Assembly: GCA_949752795.1 (NCBI GenBank)
Contig: OX457070.1
Location: 37,849,185 to 37,913,184 of the forward strand
Source: Hyperoodon ampullatus
Lineage: Eukaryota; Chordata; Mammalia; Artiodactyla; Ziphiidae
Length of the DNA stretch: 64,000 nucleotides
Direction: 5' to 3'
Part shown: piece after piece, positions 11,920 through 23,407 of the stretch
Numbering within the stretch: the first letter of the stretch is position 1
Layout of the letters: every line of letters starts with the position of its first letter
Notes under the pieces: model-generated
Seen by the model: the letters and a program-made list of their open reading frames with translations, nothing else
The model's database searches: none
Told to the model about the DNA's origin: nothing
Translations under genes and position numbers: made by a program

Positions 11920-12843
11920 AAAATAACCACTGAGTCTCAATGTTTTATAGTTTACTGTGTGGAGGTCTTTCTTTAGATTTATTTCTATATATTTGATTTT
12001 TTTGATGCTATTGTAAACGGTGTCTTTCTAAAATTTCACTTTTTTGCTGTTATATAGAAATAATCGATAAAAAAAATATGGTCCTTATATCTAGCAACCT
12101 TATTTTGGATTCTTCTTTTGTATTTTCTAGAATCTTAAGGATCTGCAGTCATATTGTATGTGAATAACGATAGGTTATTTCTTCCTTTTTTCAATTCTTA
12201 AAGCTTTGATTATTAAGGTATTCACCTAGGACCTGCAGTACAATCTTGAATAGAAGGGATGATAGAAGGTATCCCAGTCTCATTCCTAATCTCAAAGGGA
12301 AAACTTTCAAGACGTCACCAATAATTATCATGTTTGCTGTAGGTTTGTTGTAGATTTAGTAGTTCCTTTTCTATTTCTTTTCGAAAAAAATTTTTTACCA
12401 CGAATGAATGCTGAATTTTATCAAATGATTCCTTAGCACCTATCAAGATGATTATATGAATTTTTTCCTTTACTGTCTATGATGAATTTACATTCATTTT
12501 CAAATGTTAAAGCCAACCTGCATTCCTGAAGTAGAATCAAGTAGGCCACAATATATTTCTGAATTTGGTTTGCCAATATTTTATTGAAGATTTTTTTATA
12601 TCTATGTTCATGAATGAGACTGTCCTAATATGCTTTTATTGTAAATGTCTTTGTCAGGTTTGGACATCAAGGTTGAACTGGCCTCTTAAAAAGAGTTGGG
12701 GGAGTATTTCACTCTTTTCTATACTCTAGAAAAGTTAATTATTTCTTCCTTAAAGGTTTCTAGAGTTTACCAGTGAATCATATGGGCTTGGAATTCTCCT
12801 ACTGGGAAGAATTTTCATTATGAATTTAACTTCTTTAGTATCA

Positions 12844-13021
12844 TGCTACTTAAAATGTGGTCTGTGGACCAGTGTTATTTTATGAACCATTTTATACCAA
12901 TCTATAATAAGAAAAGTAAAGAAAACGAGATTGTGTTTAAGTAATTTGACACCGCTATGATATTTTTACTGTATTTTATAAAAAGTATTGGCTATCATCA
13001 CAAATATTTTGAGAAGCACTG
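12844..13021. mobile_element. Short hAT-like element with imperfect inverted ends
   Basis: The left end 'gctacttaaaatgtggtc' and the right end, complement of 'caaatattttgagaagcactg', form imperfect terminal repeats of the hAT MITE kind. Its presence inside antisense L1 sequence explains why the L1 homology breaks here. The family is not named with confidence. Confidence 0.45.
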
Positions 13022-13168
13022 CTTCAAGTGTTAAAGGACTATTTATCTTTTCTATCTGTAAAATATACCTTGCTTCATCCTCTAAATCTCTTCCCTTCCT
13101 TTCTGTATTTTCCTGTCCTTTTGTCTCTTTGTACTTCCTTCTAGATATTTTCTTCCCAACTATTCTTT

Positions 13169-13540
13169 TTTTATTTTTATTTTTATTTTATTTATTTATT
13201 TTTGTCTGCGTTGGGTCTTCGTTGCTGCACACGGGCTTTCTCTAGATGCTGCGAGCGGGGGCTACTCTTCATTGCGGTGCACGGGCTTCTCATTGTGGTG
13301 GCTTCTCTTGTTGCGGAGCACGGGCTCTAGGCACGCAGGCTTCAGTAGTTGTGGCACGTGGGTTCAGTAGTTGTGGATCGCGGGCTCTAGAGCACGGGCT
13401 CTAGAGCGCAGGCTCAGTAGTCGTGGCGCACGGGCTTAGTTGCTCTGCGGCATGTGGGATCTTCCTGGACCAGGGTTCAAACCTGTGTCCCCTGCATTGG
13501 CAGGCGGATTCTTAACCACTGTGCCACCAGGGAAGCCCTC
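13169..13540 (-). mobile_element. CHR-type SINE, long form, minus strand
   Basis: The T-rich 'tttatttatttatttttgtc' side is the tail and 'accagggaagccc' near 13526 is the head. The target copies 'caactattctt' lie at 13158-13168 and 13541-13551. Confidence 0.92.
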
Positions 13541-13667
13541 CAACTATTCTTTAGGTCACTGCTACTCAAGGGGTCAATCCGCAAGATAAGGAGCTTGCAC
13601 TATAATGTAAATCAACAAATTCTTCCTTCACAGAGAAAGTTTTGCTATCAAGAAAATGCCACCTGAG

Positions 13668-13880
13668 GGCTTCCCTGGTGGTGCAGTGGTTGAGAGTCCA
13701 CCTGCCTATGCAGGGGACACGGGTTCGTGCCCCGGTCTGGGAAGATCCCACATGCCGCAGAGCGGCTAGGCCCGTGAGCCATGGCCGCTGAGCCTGCGCG
13801 TCCGGAGCCTGTGCTCTGCAATGGGAGAGGCCACAACAGTGAGAGGCCCACACACCGCAAAAAAAAAAAAAAAAAAAAAA
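13668..13880 (+). mobile_element. CHR-2-like SINE, short poly(A) form
   Basis: The compact body 'gccatggccgctgagcctgc' is followed by 'gagaggcccac' and pure A's. The target copies 'agaaaatgccacctgag' (13651-13667) and 'agaaaatgccacttgag' (13881-13897) flank it; the second copy also forms the 5' flank of an L1 fragment. Confidence 0.95.
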
Positions 13881-13898
13881 AGAAAATGCCACTTGAGT

Positions 13899-14155
13899 GG
13901 TGGAGGGATAAATTGGAAGATTGGGATTGACATATACACACTACTATATATAAAATAGATAACTAATAAGGACCCTACTGTACAGCACAGGGAACTCTAT
14001 TCAGTACTCTGTAATAGCCTATATGGGAAAAGAATCTAAAAAAGAGTGGACATATTTATATGTATAACTGATTCACTTTGCTGTACACCTGAAACTAATA
14101 CAACATTGTAAACAACTATACTCCAATAAAAATTTTTAAAAAAAAGAAAAGAAAA
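13899..14155 (+). mobile_element. L1 3' end, truncated to about 260 bp
   Basis: Only the L1 3' UTR is present, including 'attgggattgacatatacac' and the terminal 'tgtacacctgaaac' and 'ctccaataaaa' blocks. A third copy of the flanking target, 'agaaaatgccagttga', follows at about 14156-14171. Confidence 0.9.
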
Positions 14156-14702
14156 GAAAATGCCAGTTGAACTAAATGGTGTGCTCAGGGTCAATTTGTT
14201 CTACATCTGACACACATTTCCTATCTTGTTGTGGACTGTTACTACACAGTTCAAAAAATAGCAGCCAGCCCATAGACTCTCAGTAGCTACAGAACACACT
14301 TCGAGTAGTACTGCTCTAAGTCACTAATTCCCTATGTAATGGTGTCTAATCTGTTTCTAAACCCAACGAGTTCTCGATTTTGGTTACTGTATTTTTTGTT
14401 CTAGAAATTCCTTTCCTCTTTTAATAGTTTCCAATTCTCTGCCAAAATTCTTCATCTTCTCTTTTATTGCCCTCAACATATTAAAGATAATTTAAAGTCT
14501 CTTTGCTAACTCCAATATCTACAGTCCCTATGAATTTGTTTTTCCAGATGTTAACTTAGCTGCCATTTATGTTACATAATGTCCTCCTGGGTCTGGCTAT
14601 TTGATTTTGCTGTGCGTCAGCAGTTATTATTGTAGCAGTAATTTGAGATTCTGGATGATGTTCTCTTTCTCCAGATGTGTTTCATTCTGGATATTGTTTC
14701 TT

Positions 14703-14967
14703 TTTTTTTAATTGAAATGTAGTTGATTTACAATGTTGTGTTAGTTGCAGGGGTACAGCAAAGTGATTCAGATATATATATATATACATATATATATATA
14801 CACACACACACACATATAAAACTGAATATGTATATTCTTTTTCAGATTCTTTTCTATTTTAGGTTATTACAAGATATTGAATATAGTTCCCTGTGCTATA
14901 CATTAGTTCCCTGTGCTATACAATAGGTCCTTGTTGTTTATCTATTTTATATATAGTAATATGTATC
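14703..14967 (-). mobile_element. L1 3' end fragment, minus strand, with internal TA/CA repeat
   Basis: This is the complement of the L1 3' UTR end: 'aattgaaatgtagttgattt' at the left and 'ctgtgctatacaataggtcc' at the right. The target 'tctggatattgttt' occurs at about 14687-14700 and 14968-14981. A simple repeat of TA then CA units at about 14774-14816 has expanded inside it, and 'cattagttccctgtgctata' is locally duplicated near 14890-14920. Confidence 0.85.
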
Positions 14968-15108
14968 TGGATATTGTTTTCTGGACTATTCTCTAATTTG
15001 GTTCAAGCAGGCTGCTAAGGCTACTATCAATTCATGATGTCCCTAATTTAATTTCAGGAATTGATGATTTGAAGCTGGGCTTCTGTTCCTATAAGGGCCT
15101 GTCTACTT

Positions 15109-15161
15109 CTTTTATACCCTTATATCTAGATATATCTTTTATACCCTTATATCTAGATGTA
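15109..15161. repeat. 27-bp tandem duplication
   Basis: The unit beginning 'cttttatacccttatatcta' occurs at 15109 and again at 15136, almost perfectly, showing a local duplication inside unique or ancient sequence. Confidence 0.85.
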
Positions 15162-15850
15162 CCTAACATTAGGTATGGGTAATTTATCAGTATCTCGTCT
15201 TGGAGGACGTCTGAACTCTAACCATGATTCAAGAGTCTGTCAAAAGTTCTACTCAACTAACTTCATTATCTAAGCTGCTTCTTCTGAAATCAGCAGAAGC
15301 TTCTATGGGAAAAGTGCTTTCAAAGGCCATGCTCACCTTTATGAATTTTTAACTTTCCTGAATCTGGGCTCCATAAATCTTTATTTTCTTTTTTGCCCTA
15401 TAATGCCTTCCAGATGTTTTATATTCTGCTTAGCTTTCTACTTGTCCTCAATAGTTTTTTTTTCCTAAAGTACTTATTCTGCCATCATCAAAAGTCCTTC
15501 CTATAATTCTTTGTCCATATTTTGTACAGTATCTTACATTTATTTATACATCTGACTCTTCCTCTAAATGGCGAACTCCTCAAAGGCATGGGAGCTTTCC
15601 TTGTTTCTCCATCACCTAACTATAGTGTTTAGCATATAAATAGGTACTGATACAAACACTATACTGGAGTCTTTCATTAGTAAATATTTAATACACATAT
15701 ATCACAAAGACTATTAATACAGATTTTTCTTTATATATCTTTGTATTGTTTCATAAGTTGTGATGAATATGTAACTTAAAAAATTATAGGGAATTAAATT
15801 TAAACATTTGGTAATAAAAAAATAAAGAGCTTTCCTCTTACTCTTCTTTG

Positions 15851-15981
15851 TTTTTTTTTTTTTTTTAATTTTGGCTGCCCTGCTCAGCTTGTGCAATTTT
15901 AGTTCCCTATCAGGGACTGAACCCAGGCCTTTGGCAGTGAACGTGAGGAGTCCTAACCAGTGGACCACCAAGGAATTCCCC
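15851..15981 (-). mobile_element. Short tRNA-derived SINE (CHRS/Bov-tA-like), minus strand
   Basis: The plus strand shows a T-run then 'ttggctgccctgctcag', 'ccctatcagggactgaaccc' and finally 'ggaccaccaaggaattccc', the complement of a tRNA-like head. It lacks the long CHR body. 'cttctttg' on both sides (15843-15850 and 15982-15989) is the likely target duplication. Confidence 0.8.
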
Positions 15982-16086
15982 CTTCTTTGGTTTTAATGTG
16001 GTCTGTTTCCGGCATACACAAGTGCATTCAGTGTGCATGTACAGTCTTGCTTTCTGTTACAACAAGCATAATAAGAACTAAAGAAG

Positions 16087-16302
16087 GGGCTTCCCTGGTG
16101 GCACAGTGGTTGAGAGTCCGCCTGCTGATGCAGGGGACGCAGGTTTGTGCCCCGGTCTGGGAGGATCCCACATGCCGGGGAGCGGCTGGGCCCGTGAGCC
16201 ATGGCCGCTGAGCCTGCGCGTCCGAAGCCTGTGCTCCACAACGGGAGAGGCCACAACAGTGAGAGGCCCGTGTACCACCAAAAAAAAAAAAAAAAAAAAA
16301 AG
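16087..16302 (+). mobile_element. CHR-2-like SINE, short poly(A) form
   Basis: The head is 'gggcttccctggtggcacag', the body is compact and the A-tail is about 23 long. The short target 'ctaaagaag' lies at 16078-16086 and 16303-16311. Confidence 0.94.
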
Positions 16303-16709
16303 CTAAAGAAGCCTATGACTTAGAAGAACAAATGATTTATTCTCATTGCTGAATGTGCAAAGTCTCCCCCACACAACTTTTTCCCTTGAAAAGTTTCAAA
16401 CAGGAAAAAAAAAACTTGAAAGAAAAGTACAATGAATATCCACACACCTTCTATCTAGATTCAACAACTGCTATCATTTTGCCACATTTGCTTTCTCTTT
16501 ATCACTCTTTAGTCTTTTAAAACTTCTTGAACTATTTGAAATTAACTTGTAGACCTAATAAATTACTCCTAAATACCTCAGCAGGCATTTCCTAAGAATA
16601 AAGATATTTTATACAAAAACATAATACTGTTTTCCCATCTTTGAAAATTAATAAGTCCATATCATCTATTACCCAATTGATATTCAAAACATATCCATTA
16701 CTCTCAAAT

Positions 16710-18150
16710 ATCTTTGTCTAAACAGCTTTATTGAGATAAAATTCACATACCATAAAATTCACCCATTTAAAGTGTAAAAAGCAACAGTTTTCCATATATT
16801 CACAGAGGTGTACAACTATCACCATATGCAATTTCAGAACACTTTAATCATCCCAGATAGAAATCCCATATTTATTAGCAGTCACTCCCCATTTCTTACC
16901 CTCCTCCAATCCTGGGCAATCACTAATCTACTGTCTGTCTCTATAGGTTTGCCTACTTTGGACATTTCCTATATAATCGATTCTTGTTATTTGCGATAGT
17001 GATGTTCTATAAACCTGCAAACAATGAATCAGCAAATACTGAATCACTGCTCCTGGAGGAAACAAAGGGTTAGGTTCCTTCAAGCCTCTGATCACGACAT
17101 TTTCATCTACTGATCAATACATATACTTTTTAATGTATGTTTCTGTTTAAAGACACTTTATCTAATTACACTGTTGACTCATTAACAATGAATTCATGGC
17201 CAAAAGCACCACAACTCATGTCTGAACAAAGTTTATTTAATGCTAATATTTTCTCCATATGGCCTTCTAGGAACACTTCAGCACTATGCTTAGGGGCCAT
17301 TTAAAGACAGTGAAATCATCAACAAAAATGTGAAAAACGTGGCTGGCACTTAACTGATTTTGAAAAGGACACCTGTTTACAGTACGAGAGCTGAAACAAG
17401 AAGCCAGAATGTTGCTTTTTGTTCACCCTTAGCTGAGAGATGACTCAGATCTTTCACGGCTCTATGTGTGTCTGAAAAGATCACGAAAATGCCTCAAGTA
17501 CTGATTTTAGGCTTACAAATAAATTTCATCGAGTAGGAGAGTTTGCAAATAATGAATCTGCAAATAATGAGGATCTACTGTAAATGAAACTTACAATATG
17601 TAGTATTTTGTGACTGGCTTCTTTCACTTAATGTTTTGAAGGTTCATCTATGTTGTAGCATGTATCAGTACCTCATTCTTTTTTATTACTATATTATATT
17701 CATCCATACATCAGCTGATAAACATTTGGGTTGTTTCCACTTTGGGGGTATTATGACTAATGCTTCTATGAACATTTATGTACAAATTTTTGTGTGAACA
17801 TGTTTTCATGTTTCTTGGGGGTGATACTGCTGGGTCACATCGTAACTCTGTGCCAAATTGTTTTCCAAGGCAACTGTACAATTTTATGTTCCCACCAGCA
17901 GTGCATGAGGGTTTCAATTTCTCTACATTTTGCCAACACTTGTATCTGTCTTTTTTACTATAGCCACCCTAGTGGGTGTGAAATGGTACCTCACTGTGGG
18001 TTTGATTTACATTTCCCTAATGGTTAATGATATTGAGTATCTTTTCATGTGCTTATTGGCCAGTTTTAGATCTTCCTTGGAGAAATGTCTATTCACATAC
18101 TTTGTCCATTTAAAAAATTAGGTTATTTGTCTTTTTATCATTGAGTTGTA
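16710..18150 (-). mobile_element. Old L1 3' UTR and ORF2 end, minus strand
   Basis: The plus strand reads as antisense L1: 'ctttattgagataaaattca' near 16723, 'catcagctgataaacatttg' near 17709, 'tgttcccaccagcagtgcat' near 17888, and 'catgtgcttattggccagtt' near 18046. A Tigger-like element (16976-17580) interrupts it cleanly. No coding frame survives. Confidence 0.85.
16976..17580. mobile_element. Non-autonomous Tigger/pogo-like element, 605 bp
   Basis: Terminal inverted repeats are visible: left 'gattcttgttatttgcga' and right, complement of 'tctgcaaataatgaggatct'. TA lies on both sides (16974-16975 and 17581-17582), as expected for Tc1/mariner-pogo insertion, and L1 homology resumes exactly after it. 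No transposase motif is seen inside. I recognise the type but not the exact family name. Confidence 0.7.
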
Positions 18151-18371
18151 AAAGTCAAAATGTCTTTTTAGGTTTTTTTGAAACAAAAATTCAATTAAGT
18201 CTCACATATTGCATTTGGTTGGTTGTGTCCCTATTCTCATCTAAACAGAACAATAATGCCCTGGACTTTTTGAAGAGTCCAGTCAATTTCTTCTACAGTG
18301 TCCCACATTCTGGATTTGTGTTACCCATCAAATGTTGTTTAACTATCCCCTATCCTCTATACTTCCAGTTA

Positions 18372-18423
18372 AACTCGAAGTATAAACTGGAAGTATGAAC
18401 TGGAAGTATAAACTGGAAGTATG
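18372..18423. repeat. 13-bp minisatellite, four units
   Basis: Units 'aactcgaagtata', 'aactggaagtatg', 'aactggaagtata' and 'aactggaagtatg' follow each other. The preceding 'atacttccagtt' (about 18358-18370) is the inverse complement of a unit, so a hairpin can form. Confidence 0.9.
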
Positions 18424-18515
18424 CATCTAAAGGTTTGATCTAAAGGTTTTGGCAAGCATAAATCATGAGTGAAGTTGTTTACCTCAGATTGTATTACATC
18501 ATAAAAAAAGGAACA

Positions 18516-18858
18516 GGGACTTCCCTGGTGGTACAGTGGTTAAGAATCCGCCTGCTAATGCAGGGGACATGGGTTCGATCCCTCGTCCAGGAAGATCCCA
18601 CATGCCGCGGAGCAATGAAGCCCATGCACCACAACTACTGAGCCTGCGCTCTAGAGCCCACGAGCCACAAGTACTGAGCCCATACACCGCAACTACTGAA
18701 GCCCGTGCACCTACAGCCCGTGCTCTGCAACAAGAGAAGCCACTGCAATGAGAAGCCTGCGCGCCGCAACAAAGAGTAGCCCCCACTCACTGCAACTAGA
18801 GGAAGGCCACATGCAGCAACAAAGACCCAACGCAGCCAAAAAATTAAAATTAAAATTA
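18516..18858 (+). mobile_element. CHR-type SINE, long form
   Basis: The head 'gggacttccctggtggtaca' and full long body are present, and the tail has 'aaaattaaaattaaa' units. The target 'aaaaaaaggaaca' lies at 18503-18515 and 18859-18871. Confidence 0.93.
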
Positions 18859-18959
18859 AAAAAAAGGAACAAAACTTTAAAAAGGGTCAGTAGACTACCA
18901 AATAGTGTAGTATATTCAGGTTTGGATGAAGCAGCTCAGAGGGTAAGTGCTCCACTCAA

Positions 18960-21480
18960 ATGAAACTAGTTCATTGCTTGAGGCTGGGGACTGGAAAGTG
19001 CCACCTTGCCTCATAAAAATTTGCTGACAGTGGTAAAAGAGATTATAAAATTTGCTGACAACACTTTAGGATTTTTAGAAAGTTACAAAACTAAGAATGG
19101 GGGAAGACTCTGATAAAGCCTCAAACTCAGGAAATGAAACAAGTTAACAACTGACTCAATGACTTAATCTGTGATATCCTTAACTAAGCCACTTTTTACC
19201 AGATTCTTATATGGAGAGTGGATGCTGAGAGGGAGGTACAAGCAGCAGGAAGCCTACCAGATAGAAAGAGCTGAATGTAGAAGGAAAAGTGAGACAACAG
19301 AACCCCAAAATTCGCACTCAAAATGGACATATCAAACATACTACACTCAAGAAGAAAAAAAAAACACAGAGACCAAAATAACAAAAATCAACAATAAGAA
19401 TGAAAAGTCGTTCAAGGAAAAACTAATTTTATATAATAGCTCATCAAAGATTCTAAATATGTTTAAAATGGTCAAAGAGATAAGCAGAACAAGAATAATG
19501 AGATTGAATGAATTGATTTTAAAAAAGTCAAAGAGATAAATGTAGCAATAACATCTGTGAAATAAAAATTGAAAATAAAACATGTAAATATGAAAAAAAT
19601 TTCATTAGAAATCTTATACACAATGCCCACAGCCACAAGGCGTCTTGTAACTATGAGGCAAAAAGAAAATTAGTTGTTGTACACTAAGGAACAGAGTAGA
19701 AATATAGAACTTGTGGAATTCTACTTCAAGTAATGGTATTCTAGGTAATCAAACCAACTCTTTCACAGAAAACAATTAGAAAAGCTAGAAAAAATATAAA
19801 ATTATCTGTTTAAAGCATGAGAAGACAAGACATTGAGGAATTAGAGTCAAGATCCAGGAGTAGGAGAAAACCTAGAGAGCCCATTTTAGATGTTTCTCAA
19901 GGGAAGAGGGCCAATTCCAGAAGAGATGGCTGACAGGATGAGAAGTTGAGTAGAGCTTTTAATAGACTCTCTGGGCTAAGGAGACAAAAACTAGAGTTCA
20001 GAAGCCCCAAAAGAGGGACAAGATAAATGCCCACACTTCAGACTGGGACTTTAAACAGCCACATGCTAGGAGTAAGGGGGAAAAGGTTAACAAGAAATAG
20101 ACTAGCCCTGGCAGAAACTGAAAACCACAATTTCAAGTTAGCTCAAATTTGAAATTATTAAAATGATCTTAGATTGCTAGTGGCCCAAGATGCCTGTCAA
20201 AAGTAAAACTCTCTGGAGGAAGACACCATACTAGGCCTCAAATCGCCTTAAATTATCTACATACAATGGCCAGCTCTCACTGAAAAATAATTGAACCTCT
20301 ATGATGACAAAACTACATGTTAAAAAAAATGAGAGACATTAGCCAATATAAAATGATCCATATGGATCCAGATAATGGAGTTATCAGGCAGAGACTTTAA
20401 ACAACTATGCTATACATATTCAAGGAAAAAAAGGCAAGACAGATTTTCAGAAGAGAATAGAAACTATAAAGCAGGACCAAACGGAAATTCTAAAACTAAA
20501 AAAATAAAATACCTGAAACTACGAACTCAATGACTGATTCGTTTACTATCAGATTAGACACACTGAAAGAAAAATACCGGTGAACTAGAAGAGTTCAGAA
20601 GAAAACACCCAGAATGAAGCATGAGTAACAAAAGGATACATACAGAAAAGAGTGTAAGATACAGAGTGTATAGTGAAATATAGAGCATATATGTAATTGG
20701 GGTCAGAGAAATGAAAAGAGGATGGGCAGAAGCGATATTTAAAGAAATAATGGTTGAGCCTTTTCTGAAATCAATGAAAGACATCAAGTCAGATTCAAGT
20801 ATCTCTATGAATCCCACCAAAAATAATATAATGAAAAATACATTGAAGCCCAACAAAGTGTAACTGCTGGGGAAAAAAAAAAAGAGATTCCTTTCGAAGA
20901 AGCAAGAGTAAGACAGAGATGACTGAAAATGTCAGAAAGCTGACAGAGAAAAAGGAAGCCAAGAAAAGTGTAGGTCCCCTGATGACAATGGTGAGTTAGC
21001 AGATCTCTAGACTTCTTGTCAACTAAACAATAAATGCCTCTATAGTTGAAAGCACAGAAAGTCAGATATTGTTACTTGGAGCAGAACTATTCCTGATATG
21101 TTTAATAGTAGTTCCAGAAGAAGAGATGGGAAAGAATAGTGCTCAAACAATATTTAAAGATAGAATTCGTGAGAGTTTTCCTGAATTAAAGACAGACTTG
21201 AATCCTCGGATTCAACACTGTGGGTACTGAGCATGAACACTGTAGCTGCTGAGCAGGAGGAAAATATATACATGTACATATGTATATCTGAATATTTGAA
21301 CCTAGATAGAGCCTAATAAAGCCGTAGAGGACCAAGGTAAGGGAAAATCTTAAAGGCTGCTAAGGAGAACATAGTCGGTAAAGGAATAAAAATTAGACTC
21401 AAGAGAAACATTTCTGTAGCTACAAAACTCTGATACCAAACCAGAAAGGTATAACACAAAGAAAGAAAATTATAGGCCAA
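18960..21480 (+). mobile_element. Ancient L1/HAL1-like sequence, low certainty
   Basis: A-rich, purine-heavy plus-strand sequence has the composition and wording of an old L1 ORF1-side region (for example 'gagagacattagccaatata' near 20332 and 'cagacttgaatcctcggatt' near 21192). The 122-residue open frame at 19171-19539 is Lys-rich with coiled-coil-like composition, fitting a decayed ORF1, but no motif proves it. No host gene is recognised. Confidence 0.4.
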
Positions 21481-22469
21481 TTAGGAACATATATGCAAAG
21501 ATCTTAAAATATTAGATTTCAGCATTGTATTTTTTTAAAAAAATCAAAATTAAGCAGAGTTCATCCAGAAACGCAAGGATGATTCAACATTGGACAGTTA
21601 ATTGATGCAATAAACCATATTTTCATATTAAAATAAAAACACATAATTATCCCAACAGATGCAGAAAAGTTATTCATAAAATTTAATACCCCTTCATAAT
21701 TAAAATCTGAGCAATGTAGAGAGATAGAAGTTTGATAGGATATCTATCAAAAACAAAAAGCAAACATTATAATTTATAGTGAGACTTGAGAAGCATTCCA
21801 ATGAAAGTCTGGAACAATACAAGAATGTTGGCAATTTATGCTGGCTTATTTGTAAATGATAGGATTGTCAACATGGGACTCAAAAGAATTTCAACCAAAC
21901 CATCAGAACAAATTAAGAGTCTGACATTATGCTGGATATAATATCTATATCTTATAAACGATGGGAAATGACTTCATGGAAACAATTATAAAACACTACT
22001 TAAAGCAAAAAAGAATGTCAAAATCTCACCAATTGCACCTTACACAATATTCATGGATGAAAAGGCTTACTTGATCTTTACATAAAAGTTCCAATAAAAT
22101 ATAAAGTTTCTAATAAAAATCCCAGTAAGTCTTTTTATAAAGGCTAAGTGCAACAAAGGCAATTATGAAGAACAGCAATGTGTGGAGGATCTTGACATAC
22201 CAAATATCAAAACTTATTATAAAGACAGTGTGGTGTTAGCCTAAGAATAGATAAATAGAGCAACAGAACATATTATAAAGTCTCCCAAACAGAACCACAC
22301 ATTTAGGAAAACTTGGTAGGATATAGATGGCATTATAAAGTAGTATAAACTACTTAATAAATGGTGCTGGGACAATAAGTTATCCACATGGAAAAGAATT
22401 GAATTCTCTATTTCACATTGATTTTTGTACAACAAAGCCAGTTCCAGGTGGATTAAAGATATGAATGGG

Positions 22470-22685
22470 GGGCTTCCCTGGTGGCACAGTGGTTGAGAGT
22501 CCGCCTGCCGATGCAGGGGAAACGGGTTCGTGCCCCAGTCCGGGAGGATCCCACATGCTGCGGAGCGGCTGGGCCCGTGAGCCATGACCGCTGAGCCTGT
22601 GTGTCCGGAGCCTGTGCTCTGCAACGGGAGAGGCCACAACAGTGAGAGGCCCGCGTACCGCAAAAAAAAAAAAAAAAAAAAAAAA
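22470..22685 (+). mobile_element. CHR-2-like SINE, short poly(A) form, nested in old L1
   Basis: A compact CHR-2-like body and a tail of about 25 A's lie between perfect copies of 'aaagatatgaatggg' (22455-22469 and 22686-22700). Confidence 0.95.
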
Positions 22686-23407
22686 AAAGATATGAATGGG
22701 AAATGAACAGTTAAAAGAAGATATAGAGAAAAATTTTCCTGATCTGAGGTAGAAAGGGTTTCTTAACCAAGACAGAAAAAGCACAAATAACAGATGTAAA
22801 ATTTGGCTATATTAAAATTAAAATATCTGTACAACAAAAATGAACATGAATGTAAATAAAGCTATAAGACAAGTCATAGATTGAAAGATAAAAACAAAAT
22901 AGGATCAGTACAAACAATAAAGTACTCCTACAAATTGATAAGCAAAGATAAAGCCAACATAAAATTGGGCAAAAGATTACCAACAGAAAAAATTTCAAAC
23001 GGCTAATAAACATTCAAAAAGATCCTCAATTTTATTACTGATCAGAGAAGTGCAAATTAAATACCATTTCACATCTATTAGATTGGTAAATACAGTACTA
23101 CAAAATAACATCAAGTGTTGGAAAATATGTAGAGAAAAAGAATACCTTGCTAGTGAAAATGTAAAAATTGGTTAACGACCACTTCGAGGAGCACCTTGGT
23201 GATAGTCAGTACTTGAAGATAAGCATACCCTTCCAACAAGCAACTCTCCTCCCAGAAAACCTCTTGGAAACATGCACAAGGAGAAAGACACAAGAATGTT
23301 CACTGCAGTAGCTTTAAATATTTAACAACGAATACTCTAATATCTATAACAGAACAAATAGTTTGCTTTTATATAACAGAATATCTTATGGCAGTTAAAA
23401 CGAACTA

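Larger units (their letters stand above)
11170..13100 (-). mobile_element. Old L1 ORF2 fragment (minus strand)
   Basis: On the minus strand this matches the L1 reverse transcriptase and downstream region, heavily diverged. The plus strand shows the typical antisense L1 wording, such as 'tcttggctatttgacccttt' near 11321 and 'cctgcattcctgaagtagaa' near 12517. It was later split by a long CHR SINE (11568-11919) and by a short hAT-like element (12844-13021). No frame is intact. Confidence 0.75.
14330..15210 (-). mobile_element. Ancient LINE-like sequence, probably old L1 or HAL1
   Basis: Diverged sequence with antisense L1-type wording (about 14490-14690 and 14983-15100) lies on both sides of a younger L1 fragment. 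No reading frame is intact. The exact family is uncertain. Confidence 0.4.
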
